Shown piece after piece: positions 24,001-37,851 of a DNA stretch of 64,000 bases. A program made the position numbers and the translations under genes. The notes under the pieces are model-generated. The model ran no database searches and was not told where the DNA came from. It saw nothing but the letters and a program-made list of their open reading frames with translations. The DNA comes from Paragordius varius (Eukaryota > Nematomorpha): assembly GCA_964247055.1 (NCBI GenBank), contig OZ176057.1, forward strand, positions 930,001 to 994,000. Reading direction: 5' to 3'. Numbering within the stretch: the first letter of the stretch is position 1; every line of letters starts with the position of its first letter.

Positions 24001-27000
24001 TTATTGCAATTAGCTGTCCGAGGTGATCATAGAAATGTTGATATGTTAGTTTACTTTTTTTTATAATAAAAAACAAATTGCTTTTATAAAATTTGGGTTT
24101 TTCCGAGTATAACCAATAATTCTTTGAGTTTTTTTCTAAACCAATCAATTATTATCTTTGCTACCCAAAAACATAGGGTTTCGATGAATTTTTTTAATTA
24201 ATTTAAGATGTTTAAACCTTAAAAATAACAATAAACCTATTTGAGTTTATGTTTAAAAAAATTATTTTACTGAAATTTTACCCTCTAAAAATTAGGGTTT
24301 CGATGAATTATTGCAATTAGCTGTCCGAGGTGATCATAGAAATGTTGATATGTTAGTTCGCGATATATATGGGGGACATTACAGTGCGCATAATTTACCC
24401 GCCACCTTGATAGCTTCGAGTTTTGGAAAAACTGTACGACGATCTTCAAATTATTGGTAAATTTTTTGAACTTTTTTTAAAATTTTTGTTAATAAAATTT
24501 TTTTTGTGGTAAAATTATCATATTTTAAAAGTTTTAACGTTAAAAAAAGTTATCGAGAGTTTTGGAAAAACTGTACGACGATCTTCAAATTATTGGTTGG
24601 TAAAATTTTAAAACATTTTTTTCTAAAAATTTTAAAACATTTTTTTGATAAAATTATCACATTTTGTAATAAAATTTATCATATTTTAAAAGTTTTAATG
24701 TTAAAGTTATCGAGAGTTTTGGAAAAAATGTACGTCGATCTTCAAATTATTGGTGAAATTTTACATCACTTTTTTTTAAAAAAATTTAAAACATTTTTTT
24801 TATAAAATTATTATATTTTGTGAGAAAATTATCATATTTTAAAAGTTTTAATGTTGAAAAAAAGTTATCAAAATAAAATATTATTAGTTAATCTTTTTTA
24901 AATGATGATTTTCTTTCTGTTATATATTTTGGAGAGTAGTGTTCTTGTGTTTTTTTATTAATAAAAATAACAAGAACACCAAAAAGTGATAAATAAAGTT
25001 TTTGTCGTCAAAAAAGTGTGTATATTGTTGTGTGATCAAATTATTAAAGCAAGTTTTTAAATGGAAATTAGAGGGTAAAGGAAATTGATAATTAGATTTT
25101 TGTAGATAACTTTTTTTAATTAAAAACTCTATGGTTTTTTTTAATTTTTACAATTATTTGATTACAAATTTAAATTATATTGTAAAATTTTCATGTTTAG
25201 ATGGTGTGATTATTAAGACGCGTAAAATTAGTTTATTTATCTATGCTAACACTTTGATTCAAATTTGGGTATCTAAATAACCCAGACTATATTAAAGTTG
25301 TTTTTTTTTTTTGAAAAAAAAAATACTGAAAAAGAAACGATCCCAATCTAATTTATTTCAATTTTTATTGTTGTATTTAGGTTACCAGATACCGAATTTA
25401 GCAATGTCAAATCATTTGATAATAATTCCAATCAAAATTATATACCTCACCAAGAAGAAAATATTTCCAATAAAGAAAATGAGAATAATGAGAATAACTC
25501 CAATAAGCATGATTGTTTTACAGCAAAAACATGTATTTTATCAGACCCTGAAAGTAATTTAGAATTGGCAGAAGTCTTACCTACGACCCCAATAAAGTTT
25601 TATAGGGGTGAACAACAATCAGAAAACCATATTACAGATAAAAAACTTGGCGATACAAATGAAAAAACTAAAAATTTTGTTTTGAATAATTCGAAAAATG
25701 GCGACGACGACCACACTCAAAGCAAAAACTTGTCAACTGAAAGTTTAAAGAATAATGTTAAAAGCCGTGAATTTGTTATTAGTCAAAAACTTTTTTTTGA
25801 CCATAATAATTACAATTCATTAATAAATGCAAACAAATCTAAAAATCTCAAAGATAGCAATAATAATTTAAAAAACGATAATAATTTTCAAACATCCACA
25901 AAAAATGTCATTTTAAACATTGAGAATAATGATGAAACAAATTTTGTACCCGAAAATATTTTACGGACAAATGAAAATATGTCACCCACAGGATTTCGTA
26001 AAAATTCGTGCTCAGGTTTTTCCATTTTATATTTTTTCTATTTTTTATAAATTATATTTGAAGGGTATATACGGTAATATAAACAATATTTTTATCTAAA
26101 TGACGATCATATTTTTTTAAATTTTAATTTTTGCTATATAAAATATTTTATTAGAATCGTAAACTAGATAATTGATAGTGCTATTAATTTACATTTCTCT
26201 TTTATATTTTGCAGATTACTTAAACAATCAGTTTTATTTAAAAAATTCAGATTCAAAAAATATGGATTTAATTTTTTTAATTATTACAGTAAAAACAATT
26301 ATACGGATAAAACGTACAAATATAAAGACAAATATTTCTATCTAAATACCATACCTTTTTTAAAACCTTAATTTTTGCTATATAAAATATTTAATTACAA
26401 TTGTTATAACTACATAATTGATTGTGCTATTAATTTACATTTCTCTTTTATATTATGCGCAGTTTAATAAAGTTTTATTTAAAAAATCAAGATTTAGAAA
26501 ATATGGTTGGTTGTATTTTAGAAAAAAATATATGCCTTTATATTTTTACGCGTTTTGTGCGTATAATTTCAATTTTTACTGTATTTTACATTAATAAAAA
26601 CTTGTATGTGTGGTCGTAAGAAATTTTTGTTCGCTTATTAAAACTTTTTTTAAAAAAAACTTTTTTTAGGTTTTTTTATAGAAACAAGTTTTTGGTGTAT
26701 TTTTTTTATAAAAAAGATTTTTTACGGAATTTCACCTTATTTTTTCCTCAAAACTTTTTTTTGTAATTATTTTTTGTCCGTTTTTAAAACCCCAATTTTT
26801 TAAATAGTCAATATGATTTGCTACAAAAAATGTTATTTTGCTTCATTTTTTAACCGGAATTTCACTTTACTTTACTTTTTTTTGGAGGGATTATAAACTT
26901 TATTACATTTTTATTCATAAAAAAATTTCTTAAAAATACTTTTATGTATCTACAATATTTTAGTAAAAAACCCATTTTAAAACTTTATTTCAAAAACTCA

Positions 27001-30000
27001 TAGGTCAAAGTTATCGTGAAGAAGATATAGCTTTACTTTTTTTTTGGAGGGATTATTAAACTTTATTAAAAATTTATTCATAAAAATTTCTATATATTTC
27101 AATTTTTTCCCTAAAAAACGCATTTTAAAACTTTTTTCAAACCAAACTCATTTTCTAACTCATAGGTCAAAGTTATCGCGAAGAAGATATAGCTTTACTT
27201 TTTTTAAAAGGGATTATTATACTTTATTACAAATTTATTAAAAAAATTTCTTGAAAATACAGGTATTTCAATATTTCTTTGCCCTAAAAAACGCATTTTA
27301 AAAACTTTTATTTCAAACTTTTATTTCAAAAACTCATAGGTCAAAACTATCGCGAAGAAGATATAACTTTACTTTTTTGCAGATCTTAATTAAAAATTTA
27401 TTAAAACATTTTCAAAAAAATACAGGTATTTCAATATTTCTTTACCCTAAAAAACGCATTTTAAAAACTTTATTTTCGAATTCATAGGTCAAAGCTATCG
27501 CGAAGAAGATATAGCAAATTCCCTACTCATAATGATTAGCAATGATATTGGACAAATTGCATATTTGAATGCCAAATTCTATGGGTTGACTCGTATAGTT
27601 TTTGGGGGGTTTTTCATCCGGGGCCATCCAGTAACTATGCACACCATAACTTATGCCATTAATTTTTGGTCAAAGGTCAGTAGTTTTTTGTTAAAATTTC
27701 AAGAGAAAATTTTTTATTTGATTTGAAATTTAATCTTTAAAATTCCTATAAAATATGTTTCCTATTAATAATGTAATGTAATTTGAATTTTATATAAGGT
27801 TAGAAAAATCTTTAAAGTTGAAGGTTTTATAAGAAAATCGCATTTTTTTATGTCATTTAACTAACTTATACCATCAATTTTTGGTCAAAGGTGAATTTTT
27901 TGAAAATGTGAATTTGAAGAAAAAAATTTTAAATTGAAATTTTATCTGTAATTCTAAAATGTTGTTTTCCTATGTAATATTGTAATGTAATTTGAAAGAG
28001 AATCTTTAAATTAAAATGGTTTATAAAAAAAATTCATATGTAACTATTATGCAACCATAACTTATGCCATCAATTTTTGGTCAAAGGTAAGTTTTATGTG
28101 AAAAAAATTTAAGAAATTGAAAATTTGTTAGTTTTATATTTTGAAATGTAATTTTACACTTTAATTGCGGATGAAAAACATATTAAACCTGGTTGATTAC
28201 CAAATGTTGAAAAGGTATAGAGCTATGTTAAATTGGTATGTAAGTTTTTCCTCTTTTACAAATTGAAATAAAATTTTATGTTGGGATAAAACGAATTTAA
28301 ATAGTATAAAACTCAGAGTTTTGAGAATTATTTAATTTTTTAGTGTAACTATGGAAACCATAACTTATGCCATCAATTTTTAATCAAAGGTGAGTTTTAT
28401 GTGAAAATTTCAAGAAAAAATTTTTAATACTAAAATGTTTTCTATATATACCATTTACAATTCAAATCACCCTAGAACAATTCAAATTCACCCTCAAATA
28501 AATTATATGTTTTTTGAGAAGGAAAATTACCTATATATTTTTTATAATTTTAAATAATAAAATTTTGTTTTAAATAAAATAATACTGATAAAATAATAAA
28601 CTATGCCATAAAGATATATTTCGTATTAATAATGTGTTATATTAGTTCGAAAACACATAATTTATTTTTAGGGTGAATTTGAATTGTTCGAGGGTGAATT
28701 TAAACTGTAAATGGTATAATATTTTGAAAATAGAATTAAAATAAGTATAAAACATTTCAGATTTATATATTTAGTAGAAAATCTTATTTTAATGAATGTC
28801 TTGTTGTATTCAAGTGTTTTAGAGAATCCCAAAATAATTTATTTTATTTCAAAAATTTATTTCTTATCAAAAACTCTTTTCAAAAAATATTTCTTTTCAA
28901 AAAAAACTTATTTTCAAAAAAAAAATTATTTTTCCCTTAATATTTTTAGGGTACAATTAGACCCCTATTTTTACGGCATGAGGGTTACTTGGGGGCAGTC
29001 GGTGCATTTCTCAAAGGACTAAATCAAAATGGTATATTTAAATATATACACTAAAAATAAATTTTAAAAACCTTTTTTTATATTTCATTATATTATAAAT
29101 ACACTTTGTTTACTAATTTTTTTTTAATTTCGTTTACTTTTTAATTTATTAACTTAAATAAATACATAATGATGTGAAAAATATTATATTAATTTCCAAT
29201 AATAATTTATGATTATTAATTATTAATTTTAAGAAATTTATTTGAAAGTAATTCTTTACTATATATTTTTTTGAATTTAATATAGTATATTTATAATAGG
29301 CAACTATTTGAAAATCCATACTTTTGCTTATAAATCAAAAAAAATATGCAAGAATAGATTTGCCGAATAATATCTTTTGATGGTTTTTTGTTTAAAATCA
29401 TAGGCTATTTCACAACAAATATATACTAGATTTCACAATTTTAATAGTCTGAGAATATATACCATTTACAATTCAAATTTACCCTTAAAAAATTCATATT
29501 CACCCTCGAACAATTCAAATTCACCCTAAAAATATATTATATGTTTTCGAACTAATATAACTTATCAATAATATGAAATATATTTTTATGGAATAGTTAT
29601 TATTTTTTTAATATTATATTAATTTCAAAATTTTTTTTGAAAAAAATATAAACAAATATTGGTAATTTTTAATTTTAAAAAGCACATAATTATTAGGGTG
29701 AATTTGAATTGTTCAAGGGTGAAACTGTAAATGATATATATATTGAAAATTAAAAAAATTTAAAGTTAATTTTGAACATATTTGATTGTACTCTCGTTTT
29801 ATTTAATATTTTTTATCAAAGGAATTCACCAAAATTAATAAGTTCTTAATAATAAATAAATATATATATATATATATATATATATGGATTTTTCAAAATC
29901 ATATAATCTATGATTGAAAAACAAATTATTTATTATTAGGGGGGAGGCATAGTGAAATATTTAAGGGTGAATTTAAGGTAAATTTAATATGTTTTTAAGT

Positions 30001-33000
30001 GTGAAATTTAAAATGCTTAAAACTGTAAAGTATAAAACTTTAATGTTTAATGGTGATGAAATTATTAAATTTTTTTAGATTAAAGTAAATTTGATTAAAA
30101 ATTTAAAAAAATCTAATTTTATTGAAAAAAATTATGAAAAATTTTGCGCTTGACATTTATAAAATTTTTCAAATTTAAAGTAAATTTTAAATGATTAAAT
30201 TATACTGATAAAGAATTGAAAATATATAATTAAAAAAAATTATGAAAAAATTTGTTTTTTTACATTTATATTTCTGTTTAATGATTAAATTTTTTTAAAA
30301 ACTATTATTTAATTATATCGCAAAAAAATATGAAAAATTTTACGTATTACATAATTATATTTGAAATTTTTCAAATTTAAAGTAAATTTGAAATGGAATT
30401 ATTTAAGAAAATTAAATTTTTTAAAAAATATTAAATTATACTGAAAAAAAATTATAAAAAATTTCGCTATTTCTGTTTAAATTAAATTATTAAATTTATT
30501 AAAAAATATTATAAAATTATAATTTTTTTGAAAAATTGTGCGTTTTATTTATATTTAAATTTAAAGTATAATTTTTAATTTATATTTATTTCAAATTTAA
30601 AGTAAATTTGACTCAAAAAATAAAATTATACTGAAAAAAAATTAGAAAAAATTTGTTCAAATGAGTTAATTTTCAAAAAATATTATTATTAAATTTTTTT
30701 TAAAAAAAATTAATTTTTTTATTTTTTGATTTAGACGAGGATGCCTTATATTCCTGGTATGAGAATTATATTGGAAGCAATGATATCCATAATCCACTTA
30801 TAAAAGATTTTTTTAAACTCAATAATAATAATAATCATCAAAATCAACAATCAAACACAACAAATAATTCAAATTCAAATTCTTTAATAAACGAAAAAAA
30901 TGACAATATTAATAAATGTAATAAAATGGGAAAAATATCAAACAATGTATTGCATGAAAAAACTAAGCCTTTGCTATTTAACAAAGTAAGTTTTATACAC
31001 TATTGAAATTTATATAGATATATTTAGAAAAAATGGATTTTAGACAAAAATATTGAAAAAATTTGAAAAAATTGATTAATATATAAAATTAATAAAATAT
31101 TTTTCCTTTTTTTGATTTTAAAGGAAGGATTAAAATATAAAAGAGGCATAAAATAATTTTTGGTTTTAGGAGATTAAAATTTAAATTTAGACAATTTGTG
31201 TGACAAAAATGACGGAAAAAACCTAATAATATACCATTTACACTTCAAGAGTGTCCTTGAACAATTCAAGTTAGTCCTTGAACAATTCAAGTTGGTCCTT
31301 AAACAATTCAAGTTGGTCCTTGAACAGTTCAAGTTGGTCCTTTAACTTTTTTGTTTTGTTTTTAACTTTTATCAATCAAATCGAAAATAATTCGTCTATT
31401 TTATTGTTTTTAACCTATTTTCTATTATTTAACATAAATTTTAAATCGATATCAACTTTTAATCTTTGAGAAACCGTATATCTTTATTAATTTCTTAAAA
31501 TAATTTTGGATATTTATAAGATTTTAGCACGAAATGAAAAAATATATAAGTTTTCTAGGTTATTAATTAAAATTTTTCATTAAAAACATTTAAAAGTCAA
31601 AAATTTTGTTCAATTGAAAAAAAAATAGTTTGAAACAAAAAAAAGGTTTTTAAATAAAAATTTTTTTTTTAAATGAATAAATATATAATAAATAAAGAAA
31701 ATTAGGTTAATAAATAATTAAATAAAAAAATAAATGCAAAAATTATGGTTTAATCAAAATTTATAAATTTTAAGGACCAACTTGAACTGTTCAAGGTCCA
31801 ACTTGAATTGTTCAAGGACATTCTTGAAGTGTAAATGGTTTATAAAGGCAAATATTATAATTCCTAATTTATTAAACTAATTTTTTTAAGAATATAACTC
31901 ATTGTTTATAATATTACAAAGTATAATTATTTTAAAATTTTATTTTTATTTAATTAAAATAAAAAGATATATTTTAAAATTTAATTTTAAATTTATTCTA
32001 GATGGATTTTTTAGTGTTTGAAAGGTTTGAGGGCCAATTAACACCCTTCATATATCTGCCCCCTAGCCTAACTTATTCACCTGATACTGAGGATTTAACA
32101 TGCTGTCCTACAACCCGAAATTATTGGTTATCTTTGTTTCAAAAATCAACTAGCAGAGTAAAATATAATTTTATTTTATAAAAATAAAAATATTAATTAT
32201 TTTTAATATTTTTAATAATTTTTATATAATTTATTAGAATAATAAAAATGTGAAATTATTAATATTTATACAAAATTTGTTGTTTTAATGAAAAATTGTT
32301 TTGAGAGCGTACCTTATAATTGTACTTTTTAAATTTATGTATATTTTTTATATTTTATGGTAAAATTTGATTTTATAAATATAATTTGATTTTTTTTAAA
32401 AAATAAAAATATTTATTATTTTTAATTTAATAATTTTTATACATTTTAATATAATAATCAAAATGTGAAATTAAAATATTTAAAAAGAACAAATATGTTG
32501 TGTTTTAGTGAGGTAATTAAAAATTTGTTTTGACGCCTAAAAAATTTATTATATAAAAGTACATTTTAAATAAATATTTTAAACCTTTAAATTTATTAAT
32601 ATTTTTTATATTTTATGGTACTGTATATCAAACTTTAAAATATATATATTATTTTCAATAATTTTTATATATTTTAGAATAAAAATGTTAAATTAAAGTA
32701 TTTAAAAATAAAATATGTATTGTTTTAGTGAATAAAATGGTTAGCTGTTAATGGAATTTATTATATAATATTACAATACTTTAAATAAATATTAAACCTT
32801 TAAATTTATTAATATTTTTTATATTTTACAGTAATTCAAATTATAATTACAATGTATATTAAACTTCAAAAAATATATATCATTTAATAATTTTTATATA
32901 TTTTATAAAATAAAAATGTGAAATTAAAATATTTACAATATGTATTGTTTTAGTGAAATTTTTTTAAAGGCTACCTTATAATAAAATTTATTACATAATA

Positions 33001-36000
33001 TTACATACATTTTAAATAAATATTTAACTTTTTTTAATTTTTAATATTTTTTATATTTTCAATAAAAATTTAAATTATAAATACCCTCTATATTAAACTT
33101 AGATCGTTTTGGGTTGCAAAAAAGGCATGGAAATTATTAATATTTGCTCAATTTCAGTTTTCTTTTTTAATTTAAATTTTTTGATTACAGTAATAAATTG
33201 TTTCCAATATAAAACATTAAAAGCTTCAAAGATAATATATTTAAAGGAGATATTTTTTGGTTTTTTAAGCTCTTCAAACTGTTTTATTTGAATTAGAAAA
33301 AATGGATATATTTTGTTAAAAAATTAAAGTTTTATATGTTAATCCATATATTTTTTAGTCTAAATTTTTTTCATATTAAAAATATGTGTTTAATCCATAT
33401 TAATTATAATAATATTTGTATATTTTATTTTCATTCGATTTGATATTGTAAAAAATGATATATATATTTACAGTAAAATAAATGAAATTATACGGAAAAA
33501 TCGTAAAAATATAAAATATTCTTTTTCAAAAAAAATGAATTTATATTTTTTTATTAAATACGATTCGGTATTAATTCTAAAGTATCAAATAAAGATGGAT
33601 ATTGGTAGCATAATCAATTATATATTTTACAATTGTAATAATTTAATAATAAGCTATATTATAGAAATATTTAAGTTTTTAAAAAGTATGATTGTTATTA
33701 TAAAGAAAAAAAATATTTTTTGTCTTAAATTTTTAAGTTTTGTCCGTATAATTTAAATTTTTACTTTAATTTTGTATTTTTTTCCTCAATTTATTATATA
33801 TTATATTTAATAAAGTATTTTTTAATCACTTTATTAATCTATCAATCTTATTTTTTTTTCTTTATTATTATAATTTAGTTTACTTAAAAAAAATTTTTTT
33901 TTTAATTTCAATTTAAAAAAATTTTATTTGATTTCTGAAAAACTATGGTTTTGATTATTTTAAATACCATTATTATTTTACATATTACAGAATTGAAATT
34001 ATACGGACAAAACTTCGTAAAAATATAAAGACAATTATTTTTTTAAACCCTAATGTTTCCTATATAAACTATTTACTATTGTATTTTATAAAATTCATTG
34101 TGTTAGAATTATATATATATATATATTATATCCATAACACACTTTACCATTTCAAACAATGAGTTAACATTTAAAAAATAAAAGTTTTAAAAATTATTAT
34201 TGGCTTTTGTTGGAAAAAATATTTGTCTTTATATTTTTACGTTTTTTGTGTCCTTCCGTATAATTTAAATTTTTACTGTACTTTTATATATATATCATTT
34301 ACAACTCAAATTCACCCTTATACAATTTAAATTCACCCTTGAACAATTCAAATTAATTATGTTTTTTTAAAAAATTAAATATTTCCATATTTTTAAAAAA
34401 AGAAATTTTGTTTGTATATAAAAATAATACTGAAAAAATAATAAACTAAGCCATAAAGATATATATTTAATTTAAATGATAAGTTATATTAGCTCGAAAA
34501 ACACATATAATTTATTTTAGGGTAAATTTGAATTGTTCAAGAGTGAATTTGAATTGTTTAAGGGTAAATATGAATACTTTAAGGGTGAATTTGAATTGTT
34601 CAAGGGTAAATTTGAATTGTTCAAGAGTGAATTTGAATTGTTTAAGGGTAAATATGAATACTTTAAGGGTGAATTTGAATTGTTCAAGGGTAAATTTGAA
34701 TTGTTTAAGGGTGATTGTGAATTGTTCAAGGGTGAATTTGAATTGTTCAAGAAAGAATTCGAATTGCTCAAGGGTAAATTTGAATTATTTTAGGGTGAAT
34801 TTAAATTGTTCAAGGGTGAAATAGAATTGTTTAAGGGTAAAATTATTTTGTTTAAGGGTGAATTTGAATTGTTCTAGGTTAAATTTGAATAAGGGTAAAT
34901 TTGAATTGTTTAAGGGTGAATTTGAATTGTACAAGGGGGATTTGAATTATTTTCAGGGTTAGTTTGAATTGCTTAAGCGTAAATAATTGTTCAAGGGTGA
35001 ATTTGAATTGTTCAAGGGTGAATTTGAATTGTTCAAGGGTGAATTTGAATTGTTTAAGGGTAAATTTGAATTGTTCAAGGGGAAATTTGATTTCAAGGGT
35101 GAATTTGGATTGTTCAAGGGGAAATTTTGAATCGTTCAAGGGTGAATATGAATAATGTTCAAGGGTGAATTTGAACTGTTTAAGGGTGAATTTGAATTGT
35201 TCAAGGGTGCAATTGAATTGTTCAAGGGTGAATTTAAATTATTTAAGGGTCATTTTGAATTGTTTAAGAGTGAATTTGAATTTATCAAGAGTGAATTTAA
35301 ATTGTTCAAGGGTGAATTAGAATTGTAAATGGTATATATATTTAGCTTAAAATTTTCTTTTCAAATAATTAGTATGCCGAACAAGCCTTAAGTAGTCAAA
35401 TCGATAGTCCTGATGTTTTAGAGCGTGTTTCAAAATTCAAGGAACTATACATGTCACGCCTATATTATCTATCACAAAATATTTAGTAATTTTTTTTTAT
35501 TTTTAAATTATTTTTATTTTTAAATTAATTTTTAAAAATATATATATATAATATATAACATAAATAATTATTCATATGTTTAATTCTTTTTTCCAAAAAC
35601 AATGTTTTTCAAATTAAAAAAATACTTTTTTAGAAATTAAAAAATATAAAAAGTATTAATCATTTACGTGATGGAAATAATATATGGAAATATTAAATTT
35701 TACAACATTAAATTATAGAATATATTTTTTCTTTAAAATAAAAAATATAAGTAAAAATTGAAATTATACGTACAAAATATGAAAATATAAAGACAAATAC
35801 TTTTAATCTAACTGATAACCATACTATTTAAATCTTGATTTTTTTAAAATATAACTCGTTGATTTTACAAAGTATAGAATAGAAATGTAAATTGGTAACA
35901 AAATCAATTATGTACTATACAATTATAAATAAATGCTTTTTTATGGATAAATTAAGGTCAAAAAAGAGTATGGTTGTTTTTTGAAAAAAAAAATGATTTT

Positions 36001-36235
36001 ATATTTTTACATTTTGTCCGTATAATTTTATTTTACTGTATATATTATATAGTTTTTATGATAACAAAAGTTTATTTTATTAAATTATATTGTAATATCT
36101 AATATATACCATATTGTCTCCAACACGTAAACGATTGATACTTTTTTTCATTTTTTAATTTCTAAAAAAGTATTTTTTAATTTGAAAAAAAAATGTTTTT
36201 GGAAAAAAGAATTAAATAAATAATTATTTATGTTG

Positions 36236-36276
<41 letters not shown>

Positions 36277-37121
36277 ATTAATCACAAAACATTTTTATAA
36301 AATTAATATTTAATAATTAAAAGACTTATTTTAGTTATCATCAAAAAATTTAATTTATTCAAATATGGAGAATATCAAAGCTTCTTTGCTTAAATTTGTT
36401 TAAATTAATTTTTTTTTAAAAAATAATTTATATATTTTTTTTAAAAACCATTTTATAAATTAATTTATGTTTAAAAAAAATAATTTTTTAAAGTTTTTGC
36501 CATTTTTTAAAAAAAAAAAATTTAAAAATGATTGATATTTTTGCGTAGCGCATATGGGCATTTATCAGTTAGATTATTGTTAGATACCTGTCTACAATGC
36601 TTTGTTCAATGTGGATTCAATGATCCATATTTAAAAGTAAGGAAATTTTTAATAAAAAGCGTAAAAATATTATTATTAATAAAAAGCGTAATGATATTAT
36701 TATTTAAAAAGCGTAAAATATTATTATTATTATTTATAAAAAGCGTTAAAAAAAATTTTTGAATTTTAAACTTTGAATTTTTTCAGTAAAAGATTAATAT
36801 TTTTTGAACCAAATAGTATTGAACACAATAAAGGGCAGTATTATTAGTTAATAATGGTAAAAAGTGAAAAAATAACTCTATAAGCTAATAATACTGCCCC
36901 CTTTGTGCTGTATACATGTGCTATTTGGCAATAATTAATAATTTTCCAGCAATGTATACTTACTTACTCATACTGTAAATGGAATAAATGTACAAAGAAA
37001 TATTTTTTTTAAAAGCGGCATGTTTAATATATTGAAATCTTTGAATTTTTATTCATCACTTTTTTTATCGTTTTTAAGTAACTAAATAGCCAATAAAGAG
37101 GCCTAAGTTAGCCCATTCAAT

Positions 37122-37152
<31 letters not shown>

Positions 37153-37820
37153 TTGAAATTGTGATTACGTGAGATTTTGTGAGAAAATAATTAGAAAGTA
37201 TGGATGTTATAAAAAAAATGTAACTGTGTTTACATTTTTTACATTTGTAATATATATATACCAATTACAATTTAATTTACCCTTGAACAATTCAAATTTA
37301 TCCTAAAAAAAATTATATGTTTTCGGGCTAATATAACTCATCATTAATTTGAAATATTATTTTTTTCCAGTATTATATTAATATCACACAAAAATAATAT
37401 ATTTTAAAATTATCAAAGAATAAAGATAATTTTTAATCAACACGTAATTTATTTTAGGGTAAATCTAAGTTGAAGGGTGAATTTGAACTGTAAATGGTAT
37501 AAATTTAATTAAGTTTTGGAAAAGATTTTAGAAAAGAATTAAATATTAATTTTACGATATTAGGTCATAAATAATGTAAAATTAACCCATTTTAATGATA
37601 ATGTTTAAGCTGACTGTGGTTTGGGGGAAATGATGAGTTTGCATATATAAATAATAAAATATTGCAAAATTAATTAATTTATGAACTTTTATCCAAAATT
37701 TAATTATTAATAATGTTGAACAGACAAAAATGGTTTTAATATTTTGTCAAATTTTTACATAAAATTTAATTGTCCATAAAATATTTTTATAATTTCTATT
37801 TATTTTCATAAAAAACGGAA

Positions 37821-37851
<31 letters not shown>

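Noticed and set aside
27001-27380. Extra exons of PANK4 at the three upstream exon 8-like segments
   Set aside because: Each copy loses the frame after about 35 bp and has no donor. Only the copy at 27488 continues into the conserved domain.
34517-35155. Overlapping repeat frames on both strands
   Set aside because: FB-1 copy 8 arm, not a gene.
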